Shown here piece by piece: positions 31,833-41,745 of a stretch of DNA of 64,000 bases. The stretch's first letter is position 1. Each line of letters starts with the position of its first letter. The DNA is from Argopecten irradians (Eukaryota > Mollusca > Bivalvia > Pectinida > Pectinidae), in NCBI RefSeq assembly GCF_041381155.1, contig NC_091149.1, forward strand, positions 14,276,609 through 14,340,608. The letters are read 5' to 3'. The notes under the pieces were generated by a model. The model worked only from the letters and a program-made list of their open reading frames with translations. It made no database searches and was not told the origin of the DNA. A program made the translations under genes and the position numbers.

Positions 31833-31913
31833 TAGTCCACTAAAACTGACCATAATCGCAGACTGATTAGTCAGAATTTTGAGCCTGCGATTATGGTCAA
31901 TTTTAGCGGACTA
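31833..31913. mobile_element. Tiny fold-back element in FMO2 intron 3
   Basis: Arms of about 29 bp (31833-31861 and 31885-31913) share TGACCATAATCGCAG and its complement around a spacer of about 23 bp. FMO1 intron 3 lacks it. Confidence 0.7.
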
Positions 31914-31933
31914 AGAGAGAACGCTTCAAACGG

Positions 31934-32173
31934 ATGCATCGACAAGAAAAGAAGAGAAGAAAGAATGTACGTAGAAGAGTGGTTAAATCTCCCCGACTAC
32001 GCTCACACAAGGTCTTTCAGATACAGAGCAAGGAGAGGAACATTATTATGATAACTTTAAAAGACAGAATACAAATAGGAATTTCAGGAGAGTTACAAAA
32101 GTTCCTTTACAAACAGAGCAAGTATATTAATAGAAATGACACACTAAACTACGTGAGGCAACACTTAGTTTAA
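31934..32173 (+). other. Unrecognised basic ORF, 79 codons
   Basis: Opens with ATG and a run of Lys/Arg residues, ending NYVRQHLV. It lies antisense in FMO2 intron 3 beside the fold-back element. No family was recognised and no homologue is visible in FMO1 intron 3. Probably part of an insertion rather than a gene. Confidence 0.2.
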
Positions 32174-32977
32174 AAGGCTGAGGCACATACATTCGATCTT
32201 TGCATTTATAATGAAGTCTTTTTTCATTTCTGATACCTCTTCATCAAATTACCAGAAGTCATTAATGCCAGGGATTCTTATCATTATTGTTTAATTATTT
32301 TGCTCCAAAGGCGCCCAACATCTAGTTACATGAAGTGATATTCAGCGTTCTAATCCTTGTGTTTTTGAATAAGTGGTAAAGCCAGAAATATCGTTAGGTA
32401 TATTTCATTAAATCAGTTACCCAGTACAGACAAAAACTGCATCGAAGTCAGCTTGTTTGACCTCCTTGTCCCGAACGTCACGGTACGAGACAGTCCATTC
32501 GGGACACCTCTCATTAGTTTTCGGACTTATGTCGGTGACGTATGTATGTGTCTGCATAAAGAAACACATATTCTAAATGTTGCGATTGGTTTGAAAACTT
32601 TGTCTTAAAAACACCTATTCTGACATATATTTAATAAGTTAATTAAGTTCATATTAAGTAATACATGTAACATGTTATATTAGATCAAACGAGGCCTATT
32701 AATTTTCAAAGAAACTCGAAAATGGCTATGATAAAAGTCATTTTAGTCAATGAAAGGTAATTTTCCTTACTTGAATGTACTTTCGAAGATCATAGTGCTC
32801 GCAAAATCGCTTAATGTAATTGAAGACTTCCTCTCTGTGCATATATGACGAGGATTTCTTCGGTTCTGTGTTCGGGAATCCTGGATATTCCATCAACTCT
32901 CTTGGGAAGTTGCATCTGTAAGCATCGAATTTTAAATAACAATTAATAAAACACAAGAGGCATATATTATTTTCCAA

Positions 32978-33900
32978 GTCTTAGTATATCACAGAATTAT
33001 AAATACAGATATTAATTGTGACGTTATCAATTTGTGAGCGAAAGTGTCGTCAGAAAAGGCATACACATATTACGTAATTTAATCACTTTATCATCATAAA
33101 TTCAATCTGATGATGGTATGCATAGGTATAGTGTGAATGGTAATCACTTTTAGACTCAACTATGATATATTTAGATAGGAAGAGTAATCACAACAGTTTT
33201 AAAGATAGTCTGGATTTGTTGATGTGACGACATGAACTTCAGAGAAGTCAGTTTTCAGAGATAACGACAGTAATGGCGTTTCAATGTATTCCTGTACTTT
33301 GTAATGACGGAATAACTCAGACACAAAATAGTTCGAGCTCGGGGTAGGTAGACTCCAAATTATATCCATTTAAGCTATGGGGTAGGAGGGTCCCACATGC
33401 ACCCCCCTCCAAACCTCCAAACCAATATTTTTCTGAACCCTTATGACCCAATGATCACAAATCAAACTGTTAACATTGCGTAAGTTCGGATGAACTATCG
33501 GTTATGACGTCATTAAGATGGCCGCCATCTCGAATTTCACTGAAAAATAGTCATAACATTGACATTTTTCAACTGAAGTAGACAAATGAGGTATCAAAAT
33601 GACCACAATAGAACAACAAATACATGTCAGGACCAAATAATCCAATATATGTAGTGATTTGAACGCAGGAAATGAAAAAAATAAGCTTAAGCTTAAAAAT
33701 GGTAATTTTTCAGCATCTTTTCATGTTTGGCGTGACGCAGCAAATTTGTTTTCCAACAACAAATTATTATTCGTAATCAGTTAATTCAGGTAATTCCGTA
33801 AATACCATGACACTTTTCGAAACGTGAATGAGCACATCCATTGTTTATTTCCTGTGTATAACGTAAGAAAATATAAGATGGTTACTACAACAGTGTCACA
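32978..33900. other. FMO2 intron 1, AT-rich part
   Basis: No exon was recognised. It includes 'aagatggccgccatctcga' near 33513, a short palindrome of the same type as in the 146-bp units. Confidence 0.5.
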
Positions 33901-34800
33901 TATTTCTTTCACTAGTTCTTAATGATAATCATTTTCGTTGTGCGTGCTTTCTCGCCAGAGTGTCGTCTTCGACCTCGATGACCCGATGTGCATTACATTA
34001 CCGGGTACCATCGTGGTTCTAACTTGCCAACCGTCCATGGTCAGAGTTAACATCAGAAACATCGGATTCAGGGATGTGGGAGCTCTTCCTGTTTCCGACC
34101 TAGTTTCAAATATCGTATATGATGTTCCAGACTTCCCCGGCATGATGGAAAAGACACCAGATCCACATCCTGCGGAGGGTTGAGTTGGATCTCCTTAATT
34201 CGTATGAGGCAAAATTCCTCATTCTTGTGAACCTCTAGGTGGCACAGGTGGATTCTTTGAGGTCATAAATGAGGTCTGCAGTGAAATTTCACTCTTTGCT
34301 AAGTCTGGAAAGCACTGTAGAGAACTTTTTACTGGAGAGTCTTCAATGGTCACTTTACGCATACAGATGTGACCCAACCAGCACCTTCAAGGGAGTGGGA
34401 AAAGTCAGACCAATGAAAAGCATTTAACATTTATGGCCTCATTATTGACCTCGATGATATCACCTGTGCCATTTTTGGTTGCACGAGGGTCCACAAGATT
34501 GATGAATAGTACTTCATACGAATTATGGAGCTATGTGCTAAGGAGAACCAGTTCCACCTTTGGAAGAATGTGAATCTGGTGTAATTTCCATTATACCGGA
34601 GAAGTCTGAAACAGCATATACGTACGATATGTTAGAAAGAGATCCCACATCCCTGAACCTGTTGATCCTGATATGAACTCTGGTCATAGATGGGTCATAA
34701 AAGATGACAGGCTAGAACAACACTGGTAATGTAGTGTCACATCAGCTCATCGACATCGAAGACGACACTCTGACTTTCGAAGAATTGGATATTGATATCT
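33901..34800. other. Decayed coding-like block in FMO2 intron 1
   Basis: Open frames on both strands at 33919-34183 (plus strand: SVVFDLDDPMCITLPGTIVV; minus strand: GRAPTSLNPMFLML) are followed by coding-like but stop-riddled DNA to about 34800. The base composition is less AT-rich than the surroundings. No protein family could be named. A dead transposon or processed sequence is the likeliest source. Confidence 0.3.
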
Positions 34801-35527
34801 CGATTACTCTGATTCGGACTGCATGTACCAGCTACCATATATGCCGAGTCTCTTCAGTGGATAGTGCAGTGAGGCGCGAAAGCAGGCACAATGATAATGT
34901 TCATCATTGAGAACCAGTAGAAGACATATATGACACTGTAGTAACCATCTGGCATTTTGCTTAAATGCTATGCAAAGGAAATAAAAAATGAATCTGCTCA
35001 TGACTGATTTTCAAAGACACAAACGTTTTGGAAACTGTCAATGATATTAAAGGAAAAACAGGCTTAGCTTAGGTTACATTTGTATACGCTATCAGTAGGT
35101 GTTGTGCTGTAATAATTATTTTTGAGAGGCTGCTATTCTACAAAATTTCAAACATGAAAATGGATTTTGTTATGAAATTAGGATCTTACCAGTGAAGGTA
35201 AACTGGACAGGATGCCAGATAGGGTTCTGGATTCATTACTGGCCATTGTAAGCAGTTCCGTTTAGCTATATTTTTATTAATTTTTTTTTATCCTAGGCTG
35301 TATATGTAATGTGTTTTTTAACAGATGATACTGAAGCCCCTGGACAACAAGGACACGGAGGTCATTCTTCTTGGAGGGGGATTGTGTAACAGGGTTATAT
35401 TTTGTAGTTGTTTAAATAAGTCATCAATTGTTATGTTATATTTAAAGGTGTGTGCATCTTTAAAGTAGTATTGAGATTTGTATGGAGTATGCGTCTTTAA
35501 TGGGTTTAAATATAGGTATGAGAGAGT

Positions 35528-35750
35528 TTGTTTGTTTGATTCATTAACGTCCTATTAACAGCTTTGGTCATGTAAGGACGGCCTCCCGTGTTTGTGGTGT
35601 GTTGCGTGTATGTTGTGCAAGGTGCGTGTTTTGGGAGACTGCGGTATATTCATGTTGTGACTTCTTGTATAGTGGAACTGTTGCCCTTTTTATAGTGCTA
35701 TATCACCGGATAATGCCGCCGAATACACCAAGCAACACCCCAACCCGGTA
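35528..35750 (-). repeat. SINE-like copy in FMO2 intron 1
   Basis: TTTGTTTG at the left, then the family sequence to 'gaatacaccaagcaacacc'. Truncated before the B-box-like region. Confidence 0.75.
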
Positions 35751-36082
35751 TGAGAGAAATGTGAGTAGGTATGTAAGGTGACTTGGTACGGACATCGCCT
35801 ATGGAAAGTTTGAAGTTATGTTGCATGCTTTTAATCTTCTTCTAAATTTCAACGCACTTCTATTTTGGCACCTGAGCTATATGCACCACACTTACTTCTC
35901 CAGAGTATATTCAGGGAAATTTAGAAGATCTGTAGGCCCTAATTATGCCAGCTAGTCACACAACGCTTAAGAGGCTATAATCGTCCATTCTGGAAACATC
36001 CGCACGATGTGGTTTTTTAAACCATAATAAAGGAAAAACAAAGGAAAACATGGTTTTGTGGTTCATGACAAGTAAACCCGAT

Positions 36083-36215
36083 CGACCCCTGCAATAGGCC
36101 TAGGGGCAGCAGGTACAATTCTAACGCCCTATCTTCAGGGCCGAGACACACCAAAGTCAACAAAAGTGAAAGTTTCTACTCATGCCTAGCGCTCAGCATA
36201 CATCAAAATTAAAAA
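36083..36215. repeat. Rearranged SINE-like fragment with inverted 5' piece
   Basis: 36100-36131 reads as the complement of the element's 5' end ('gcagcaggtacaattctaac'). 36131-36215 then reads in sense ('gagacacaccaaagtc', 'tagcgctcagcatac'). An inverted 5' part joined to a sense part is a pattern known from twin priming in LINE-driven insertion. Confidence 0.45.
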
Positions 36216-36228
36216 TATCATCAATGAT

Positions 36229-36740
36229 GGGTAGGGCGTTAGAATTGTACCTGTTGCCCGTTTTGCATGATCGTAAAAGGCGACTAAATTTAGGACATTA
36301 TCTTTTCTCTTCCTCCTTACTGACTTTATCTTTCCTAATGCCTCCTTTTGAGTTGAGCGTTCGCCTAATGCCTCCTTTTGAGTTGAGCGTTCGCCCCTGT
36401 GAGGACGCTTCTGGGTTCTGTCCCCTGGCCGAACACCAAAGTCTATAAACGTGGTGGTGGCGCTCAGCATACAGGGAGTGGGACGACTGGTTCGTCAGTT
36501 GTCCGTAGTAATGTGACCGGGTGAGATGTGTCGCTTGGTGTCTTCGGCGGCATGCTTTAGTGATATAGCACTATAAAAAGGACAAAAGTTCCACTATGCA
36601 AGAAGACACAACAACAATATGCCGCAGTCTCCCAAAATACGCACCTCGCACTACATACACGCAATACACCGCATACATGGGAGGCCGTCCTAACATGAAA
36701 ATAGCTATTAATAGGAAGCTAATTGAATAAAACAAACAAA
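36229..36740 (+). repeat. SINE-like element, near full length (family reference copy)
   Basis: 512 bp in sense. The 5' end begins 'gtagggcgttagaattgtac'. A 28-bp tandem duplication sits at about 36338-36393 ('aatgcctccttttgagttga', twice). The middle has an A-box-like TAGCGCTCAGCAT relative ('ggcgctcagcatac') and a GGTTCG site. The 3' end is 'attaataggaagctaatt' plus an AAAC tail. At least 15 relatives occur in the window. The tail and the target duplication at 23473-23548 show it is a retroposon; the family name is unknown to me. Confidence 0.8.
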
Positions 36741-36899
36741 TGTCTGCGAAATCTGTAAGTTTCGGTTTTTTGTTGATTTTGATGGTTTAAGATGACGTTG
36801 AAAGTTTTATTTTGCTCCTCGAAGGCAGAGTTAAACCAGCTGTTTCCGAAAATCATACAGGTTTTCACTGAAAGTGTATGCTTTTAACGCAATAGGCGC

Positions 36900-36990
36900 T
36901 TGAAAAATTATGCTTGACGACGGACGTTCAGCCAAACTTAGGACCGACGCGGCTATATGAATTAGCTTACCGCCCTTCGGGCCAGAGACA
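36900..36990 (-). mobile_element. Helentron-like 5'-end remnant in FMO2 intron 1
   Basis: 'cttgacgacggacgtt' and 'cttaccgcccttcgggcc' correspond to the remnant at 23375-23472 in FMO1 intron 1 and to the 5' end of H1. Confidence 0.5.
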
Positions 36991-37383
36991 TCGGCTTCAA
37001 ATGTAGCATCTTACATTTGTACTTACATTAACGCTAGAACCCGGTACATACTAGAAAACACGTCCATCCCAAACTCGTCCTTGTCCTCGTTCTTATTATG
37101 CATCCACAAACCACCTTAATCACATCCTCTTTCAAAACATTTGATTTTATACTTATTATCAGATGTCCGTACGTTCATTATCGTAGCTGGACCAGAAATT
37201 TCAGCACATATAACTACAACTCGACGAGCTTGCTCCGACATGGCAATTTATAATTTCTATGCGGTGTGTTCCAGTTGGAAACTAATAAAGCGAATTTTCA
37301 CTGTTTAACTAAAGTCAATACCTCAACAGTGAGAAATACCTAAGTTATGCTATAACTATAGATGTACATCGAGCCTGATTTGG

Positions 37384-37735
37384 CTCTTGGTTCTGTCACC
37401 TGGCTGAGACACACCAAAGTCTATAAAATGTGGTAGTTTCTACTCCTGCTTAGCGCTCAGCATACCGGGAGAAGGAAGACTGATTCGCCCGTTGTCAGTA
37501 TAATGTGACCGGGTTGGGGTGGATGCTCGGTGTCTTCGGCAGCATGCTTCAGTGATATAACACTATAAAAAGGGCAACAGTTCCACTATACAAGAAGAAA
37601 CAACACAAACATACCGCAGTCTCCCAAAACACACAACTCGTACTTAAGCACGCTACACACTGTATACATGGAAGACTGTCCTTACATGACCATGGTTGTT
37701 AATAAAAGTTAAAATAATCAAACAAACAAACACAC
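37384..37735 (+). repeat. SINE-like insertion upstream of FMO2, absent from FMO1
   Basis: The FMO1 upstream DNA reads straight through 'gagactgatttatgtatgg' near 23908, whereas FMO2 has this 352-bp element between the two halves of the matching site. It carries the AAAC tail and the family middle. It therefore inserted after the FMO1/FMO2 duplication. Confidence 0.85.
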
Positions 37736-37881
37736 AATTATGAATGGTTACGTAATATTGATACAAACTGAGTCAGGTGTACGTTTGGTTTTTTTGCCCA
37801 TATTGTGTATACACTAAATTCCGTTTCGGAAATGTCATGTTTCCTTAAGGTATCCCTGTATAAGATCATAACAAGTATCTA

Positions 37882-37913
37882 TTTGTTTGTTTGTTTGATT
37901 TATTAACGTCCTG
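37882..37913 (-). repeat. SINE-like end at the right edge of the FMO duplication
   Basis: TTTG repeats and 'gatttattaacgtcctgt' form only the tail end of a copy. Similarity between the FMO1 and FMO2 upstream regions ends here and inside the corresponding copy at 24062. Confidence 0.65.
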
Positions 37914-38118
37914 TGTAGCGAGTTTGGTCACAAGTTATAGCCACAGTAGTGAAAATAGTAGACATCTCCAGATATGAGCGTAGACGTACTCGTACACGTA
38001 GACGGACGCGTATTCGGGGGGCGTATCAAAAGTTAAAATACCTTTACATAACCAAATATAGTACCATGCATAATGCGCCGTGTAGTCGTTTCGTTAGTGA
38101 TAATATCAACTTAAATAA

Positions 38119-38369
38119 TTAAGGCCAAAAAAAAAAAAAAAATATGACAGTTTAGGGTTACCCGACCGACCCTATTTTTTTACCGCCGATCCTAATTTTT
38201 TTCCCCACTGTTCTACGAAAAATAATTAAAAAAAGTCGGAATTTCGATCTCGGACTCCGGTTCCGACCATCATTTTAGAGTGAAAAACACTAAATACTCC
38301 CTCCCTCCCTCCCGACCTTTTTTTTTTTTTTTTGCATATGTAACCTTAAACAGACCTTTTTTGGCTTAA
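38119..38369. mobile_element. MITE with TTAA-bearing inverted ends
   Basis: The left end TTAAGGCCAAAA... with 'agtttagggttac' and the right end 'gtaaccttaaacag' ... TTTTTTGGCTTAA are inverted copies of about 30 bp. The interior has 'ccgaccgacccta' and pyrimidine runs. No ORF. Confidence 0.7.
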
Positions 38370-39738
38370 TTGGAAATGCAACATGCATTTTTCATTTGAC
38401 CAAGCTGTAACATATCACAGTATCTCTCAGAGTAAACATATAACGCCCTTATATATCATCATAGTATATTTGCATTACCGAAAATCAAATACTTTTAAAT
38501 TGTCGGATTTCTTGATACTTATCTTTGTACCTAATTGTGATAATTTTGCCGCCACCATTTGACGAGAAGGAATTTATGATTTTTAAAAAATACATGTACA
38601 TGTACCTACTGGATCCCGACTAGTTTTCATGATTTTCCTTAAATGTTTCAAAGAATATTGTCAACAAAACCAACCGCACAGTATTTGCTGAATATCCAGA
38701 TAGATAATCTCAATTTCAAGATATTTTTAAAAGTAAGTTAAGAGTCTGTAGAGATAAGTCAACAATGTACATTTAGTGTATATAGATGTATACAACGGAT
38801 AATTTAGAGAATATTTGATAATATTCATATCCTTAAATGAAGATATCTTTACAATTGTTTCTTACAATAGTCTCGATACGATACAGTATCGGGAACTTTT
38901 GTATAATTCAATTTCGTATTTCGGGGGAAAAGAAATCAAGAAAGAGTGAGATTCCCACGAAAGAGAACTAATTGACTAGATCGCGAAATCAAACAAATCT
39001 TGTTACCACTATTTCTCAAGAATTACTGCAGAGATCTATCTCATATTTCATATGTGCACTCTCTGTAGATCGTAGTTGCGTATTTTCAGTTTTGTGATTA
39101 AATGAAGACAAACAATTGTCACTGATATTAAAGCTTTTGATGTGGATGGACCGGACGAGGAAGAGCGTTGAGCCACAACTGGACCATCTTCCTCAATTCC
39201 GGAATGTTTTGACTCCAGCCTAACAGATATCCTTTGATGACGCCATAAACTCGACCGGAAATTAGGAGGCAGGCCCCAAATTCTATGGTCTTCACACACA
39301 AGCTAGGCGTCACCTCCACACGTAATTTTAAGTTTGTTCAAATATTAGTTCATACTTTAAAGATAGGAACGGTGTATTTATTTTAGATTTTCGACAATGC
39401 TTTTCCTCTGCGAAAAGGCTTACGGATTGTGTTGAATTAATCATGGAACGAATACAAAATGTACAGATCCATTTGATCAATTTATCAAATTAATTATTAT
39501 ACATATTTGTATTTTTGTCAACAACATTCACTGGCGTAGGAAGATGAAACGTAATGGGGGAGGGTAGGTTCTCAATATTTTGTAAACCCCCCCCCCCCCC
39601 CCCCCCCGCACCCCGCACCAACAGGAGGAGATAAGTTTAACACACAATCATATATACTCTATATACTTTTTTTCATTTATCACTACATATAATCTTTGTA
39701 CACATCTATAAACAGTAGCGTTGCTAAAAGGAAATTAA
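38370..39738. other. Gene-free DNA
   Basis: AT-rich, without recognisable exons. A C-homopolymer of more than 20 bases lies at about 39585-39607. ORFs at 39048-39319 show no known domain. Confidence 0.5.
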
Positions 39739-40030
39739 TGAATACGCAAATTGGACAAAATGGCGTGCGAGCGCCGAAGGGGCGAGATTTTTGCGTTTAG
39801 GGGTCCTTGGTCTCCCTCGGAAAAACGTTACGATTTAGAATGGCTGAGATGAGTGTTATGATGTATTTTGATGATTTTGCAAACTCCGAAGGCGCAAAAT
39901 TTTAGTGTTTGGGGTGTCTCCCCCGGAAAAAAAATTTCGATTTAAAATGGCTGAGATGAGTTTTACGTTGCATTTTGATGAATTTGAGGAGTCCGGGGGT
40001 TTCCCCGGGAAAATTATTACCCCCCCCCTC
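39739..40030. repeat. Degenerate tandem repeat of about 125 bp
   Basis: The phrase with 'aaaatggctgagatgagt', 'gcgccgaaggggcgagat' (or 'ctccgaaggcgcaaaat') and 'ctccctcggaaaaa' recurs two to three times between 39755 and 40010. It ends in a C-rich tract at 40020. Confidence 0.65.
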
Positions 40031-40507
40031 TCCTTGCTTCCTTCGCCCTAGATATTTATCAAGAAAATTTAACAAAATCTTCACCTCTTATAGGGTGAGC
40101 GTTGAACACGTTATCCGGGAAATCAAACTACACAGAGCCATTGGTACTCTCTGGCGTCATCCCCATTATAAAACTCGCCAAACCCTTGACATCTGTGGAG
40201 CATTATCTTATAGAAGGAAATCATTGTTTTCGTAAAACTGGAATCCCGTATCATTCCTGTGTGTCACATATTACGTCTCACCGTACTTGAACAGTCACTA
40301 GGGTACTAGTTTCTTCGGTTGACTTCCCACACGTTCTCTGGTAAATACCAGAACACAAAACGTTTTTTACTCAATTAGATAAAATGTCAAAATTGATTTG
40401 GCTGATGTTTTTTAATACGTATAGTGAAATAATGCGCAGTAATAGCGTTGAAAATGTATATATCGAGAACAGTGGTTAATCTGTCGATATATTGTTAAAC
40501 ATAATAT

Positions 40508-40686
40508 ACTTAAGAGCGAAACCTGTCTAATCTGACACCTGCTTTCCCTACATCCTATTTGTAACTGTTCCGTATTCAACAATAGCAACAATAGTATACA
40601 ATAGTATCTGACTTTCCTACACCCTGAATAATCTGACCAAACAAGTTGCTCACACATGGTGTCGGATTAGACAGGTTTCACAGTAT
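40508..40686. mobile_element. MITE with 22-bp inverted ends, probable Tc1/mariner type
   Basis: The left end GAAACCTGTCTAATCTGACA and right end (complement) GAAACCTGTCTAATCCGACA face each other across about 120 bp, with TA dinucleotides outside both. Short TA-flanked elements with this design are usually moved by Tc1/mariner transposases. Confidence 0.75.
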
Positions 40687-41745
40687 ACCAGTGCAATGCT
40701 ATCATAGCAATCAGATATGGATTTGTTTTATCATATCTATAACATGCGTATGGTCGATTTTTTTTAGGAAAAACAGTTGTTTAAATTGTAGGGAAAACTC
40801 ACCTTGCTTGTATGTATTTGATGTAAAGTTAGACAATGCACCTGTCCTTGTGCGAATAAATTGGTCACTTTAAACAGGCACACCCATTACTCCAGTTAGA
40901 ACGTTATATCATCTGAATCACAGCTTCGTACATCCCTAAATGATTGCCGGGCAAGGTAATATCACTATCCGACATGTTCAAAAACACTGTTGTACCTCCA
41001 AAGGTGTAAAACTAAATGATTGTGCATGCATCTCAACACTGTTACTCCATTATTTGTCACAGGTGAGTGAACACCTGTGCTATTCCTGAAATGGGATGTC
41101 CCATTTCTCAAACAGGGTACGCAAGGTAGTGAGTAGTGGTATGATGGGTTTTAAGTAGGATAAATTCCTCAAACTGTCCATTATTAGCCCTGCGGGCTCG
41201 GTACTATCCATTCTCTCTAATAATGGACAGGTTTTCGGAAATTATTCATTACATAATGCGCAGTAATAGCGTTGAAAATGTATATCGAGAGAACAGTGGT
41301 TTTGTCGTTTATTTGGTTTGCTTGCTATTGTATAAGAAGCGCTCGGGTCGGTTGTAGCAAATGTCCACACCAGGGACTATGAAATATGTGTTGCAATTCA
41401 TAATAAACAGATATACCACGCTTTATATGAAGAATGAGGAGAATGTACCTGATTGTTCTAGAACCCAAAAACATGGTCAAGTACATATCAGCTTCATATT
41501 GTCGTCCTATAACATAAATGGTGTGTGCTCATTTTTGAGACGCCCTGTATCGTATACGGCGTCCGTCAACGTTGTATGTAGTTACGATTACGATCAGAAC
41601 TGGAGATGTCTAAAAATGTGATCGAACTTGCAACAGAAAACCAAAATTGCTCATGCGCGATCGTCTGATCGCCTATTAGCCTCAAACTACCGATTTCTTT
41701 AGGTCTTTTCAACGTACCTAGATTCTCCTTATTTTGGTTGTTGCT
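40687..41745. other. Gene-free DNA left of the 36-bp array
   Basis: No gene was recognised. 41254-41304 repeats 40430-40478 ('atgcgcagtaatagcgttga'), and these direct repeats flank the MITE at 40508. The segment ends abruptly at the array. Confidence 0.5.

Larger units (their letters stand above)
28207..37241 (-). pseudogene. Flavin-containing monooxygenase 2, probable pseudogene with intact exons 2-5
   Basis: Tandem duplicate of FMO1 with identical exon lengths and phases. Exon 2 is 32771-32915, exon 3 32421-32551, exon 4 31521-31698 and exon 5 28207-28830 (TAA at 28207). These exons are open and keep FQGEIIHSKNY, GAGFSG and CTGY. Exon 1 (37027-37241) still starts MSEQARRV but has CAEISG in place of GAGISG, an in-frame TAA at 37116-37118 and a 6-base insertion before its donor. 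Unless another first exon lies further upstream, it cannot make an FAD-binding protein. Exons 3 and 5 are almost identical to FMO1, more so than most intronic DNA. Intron 4 is 2.7 kb against 0.5 kb in FMO1 because of repeats, and intron 1 is about 4.1 kb. Confidence 0.8.

Noticed and set aside
36182..36448. An 88-codon ORF and its antisense partner as small genes
   Set aside because: They lie in a near full-length SINE-like element and reflect its internal 28-bp duplication.
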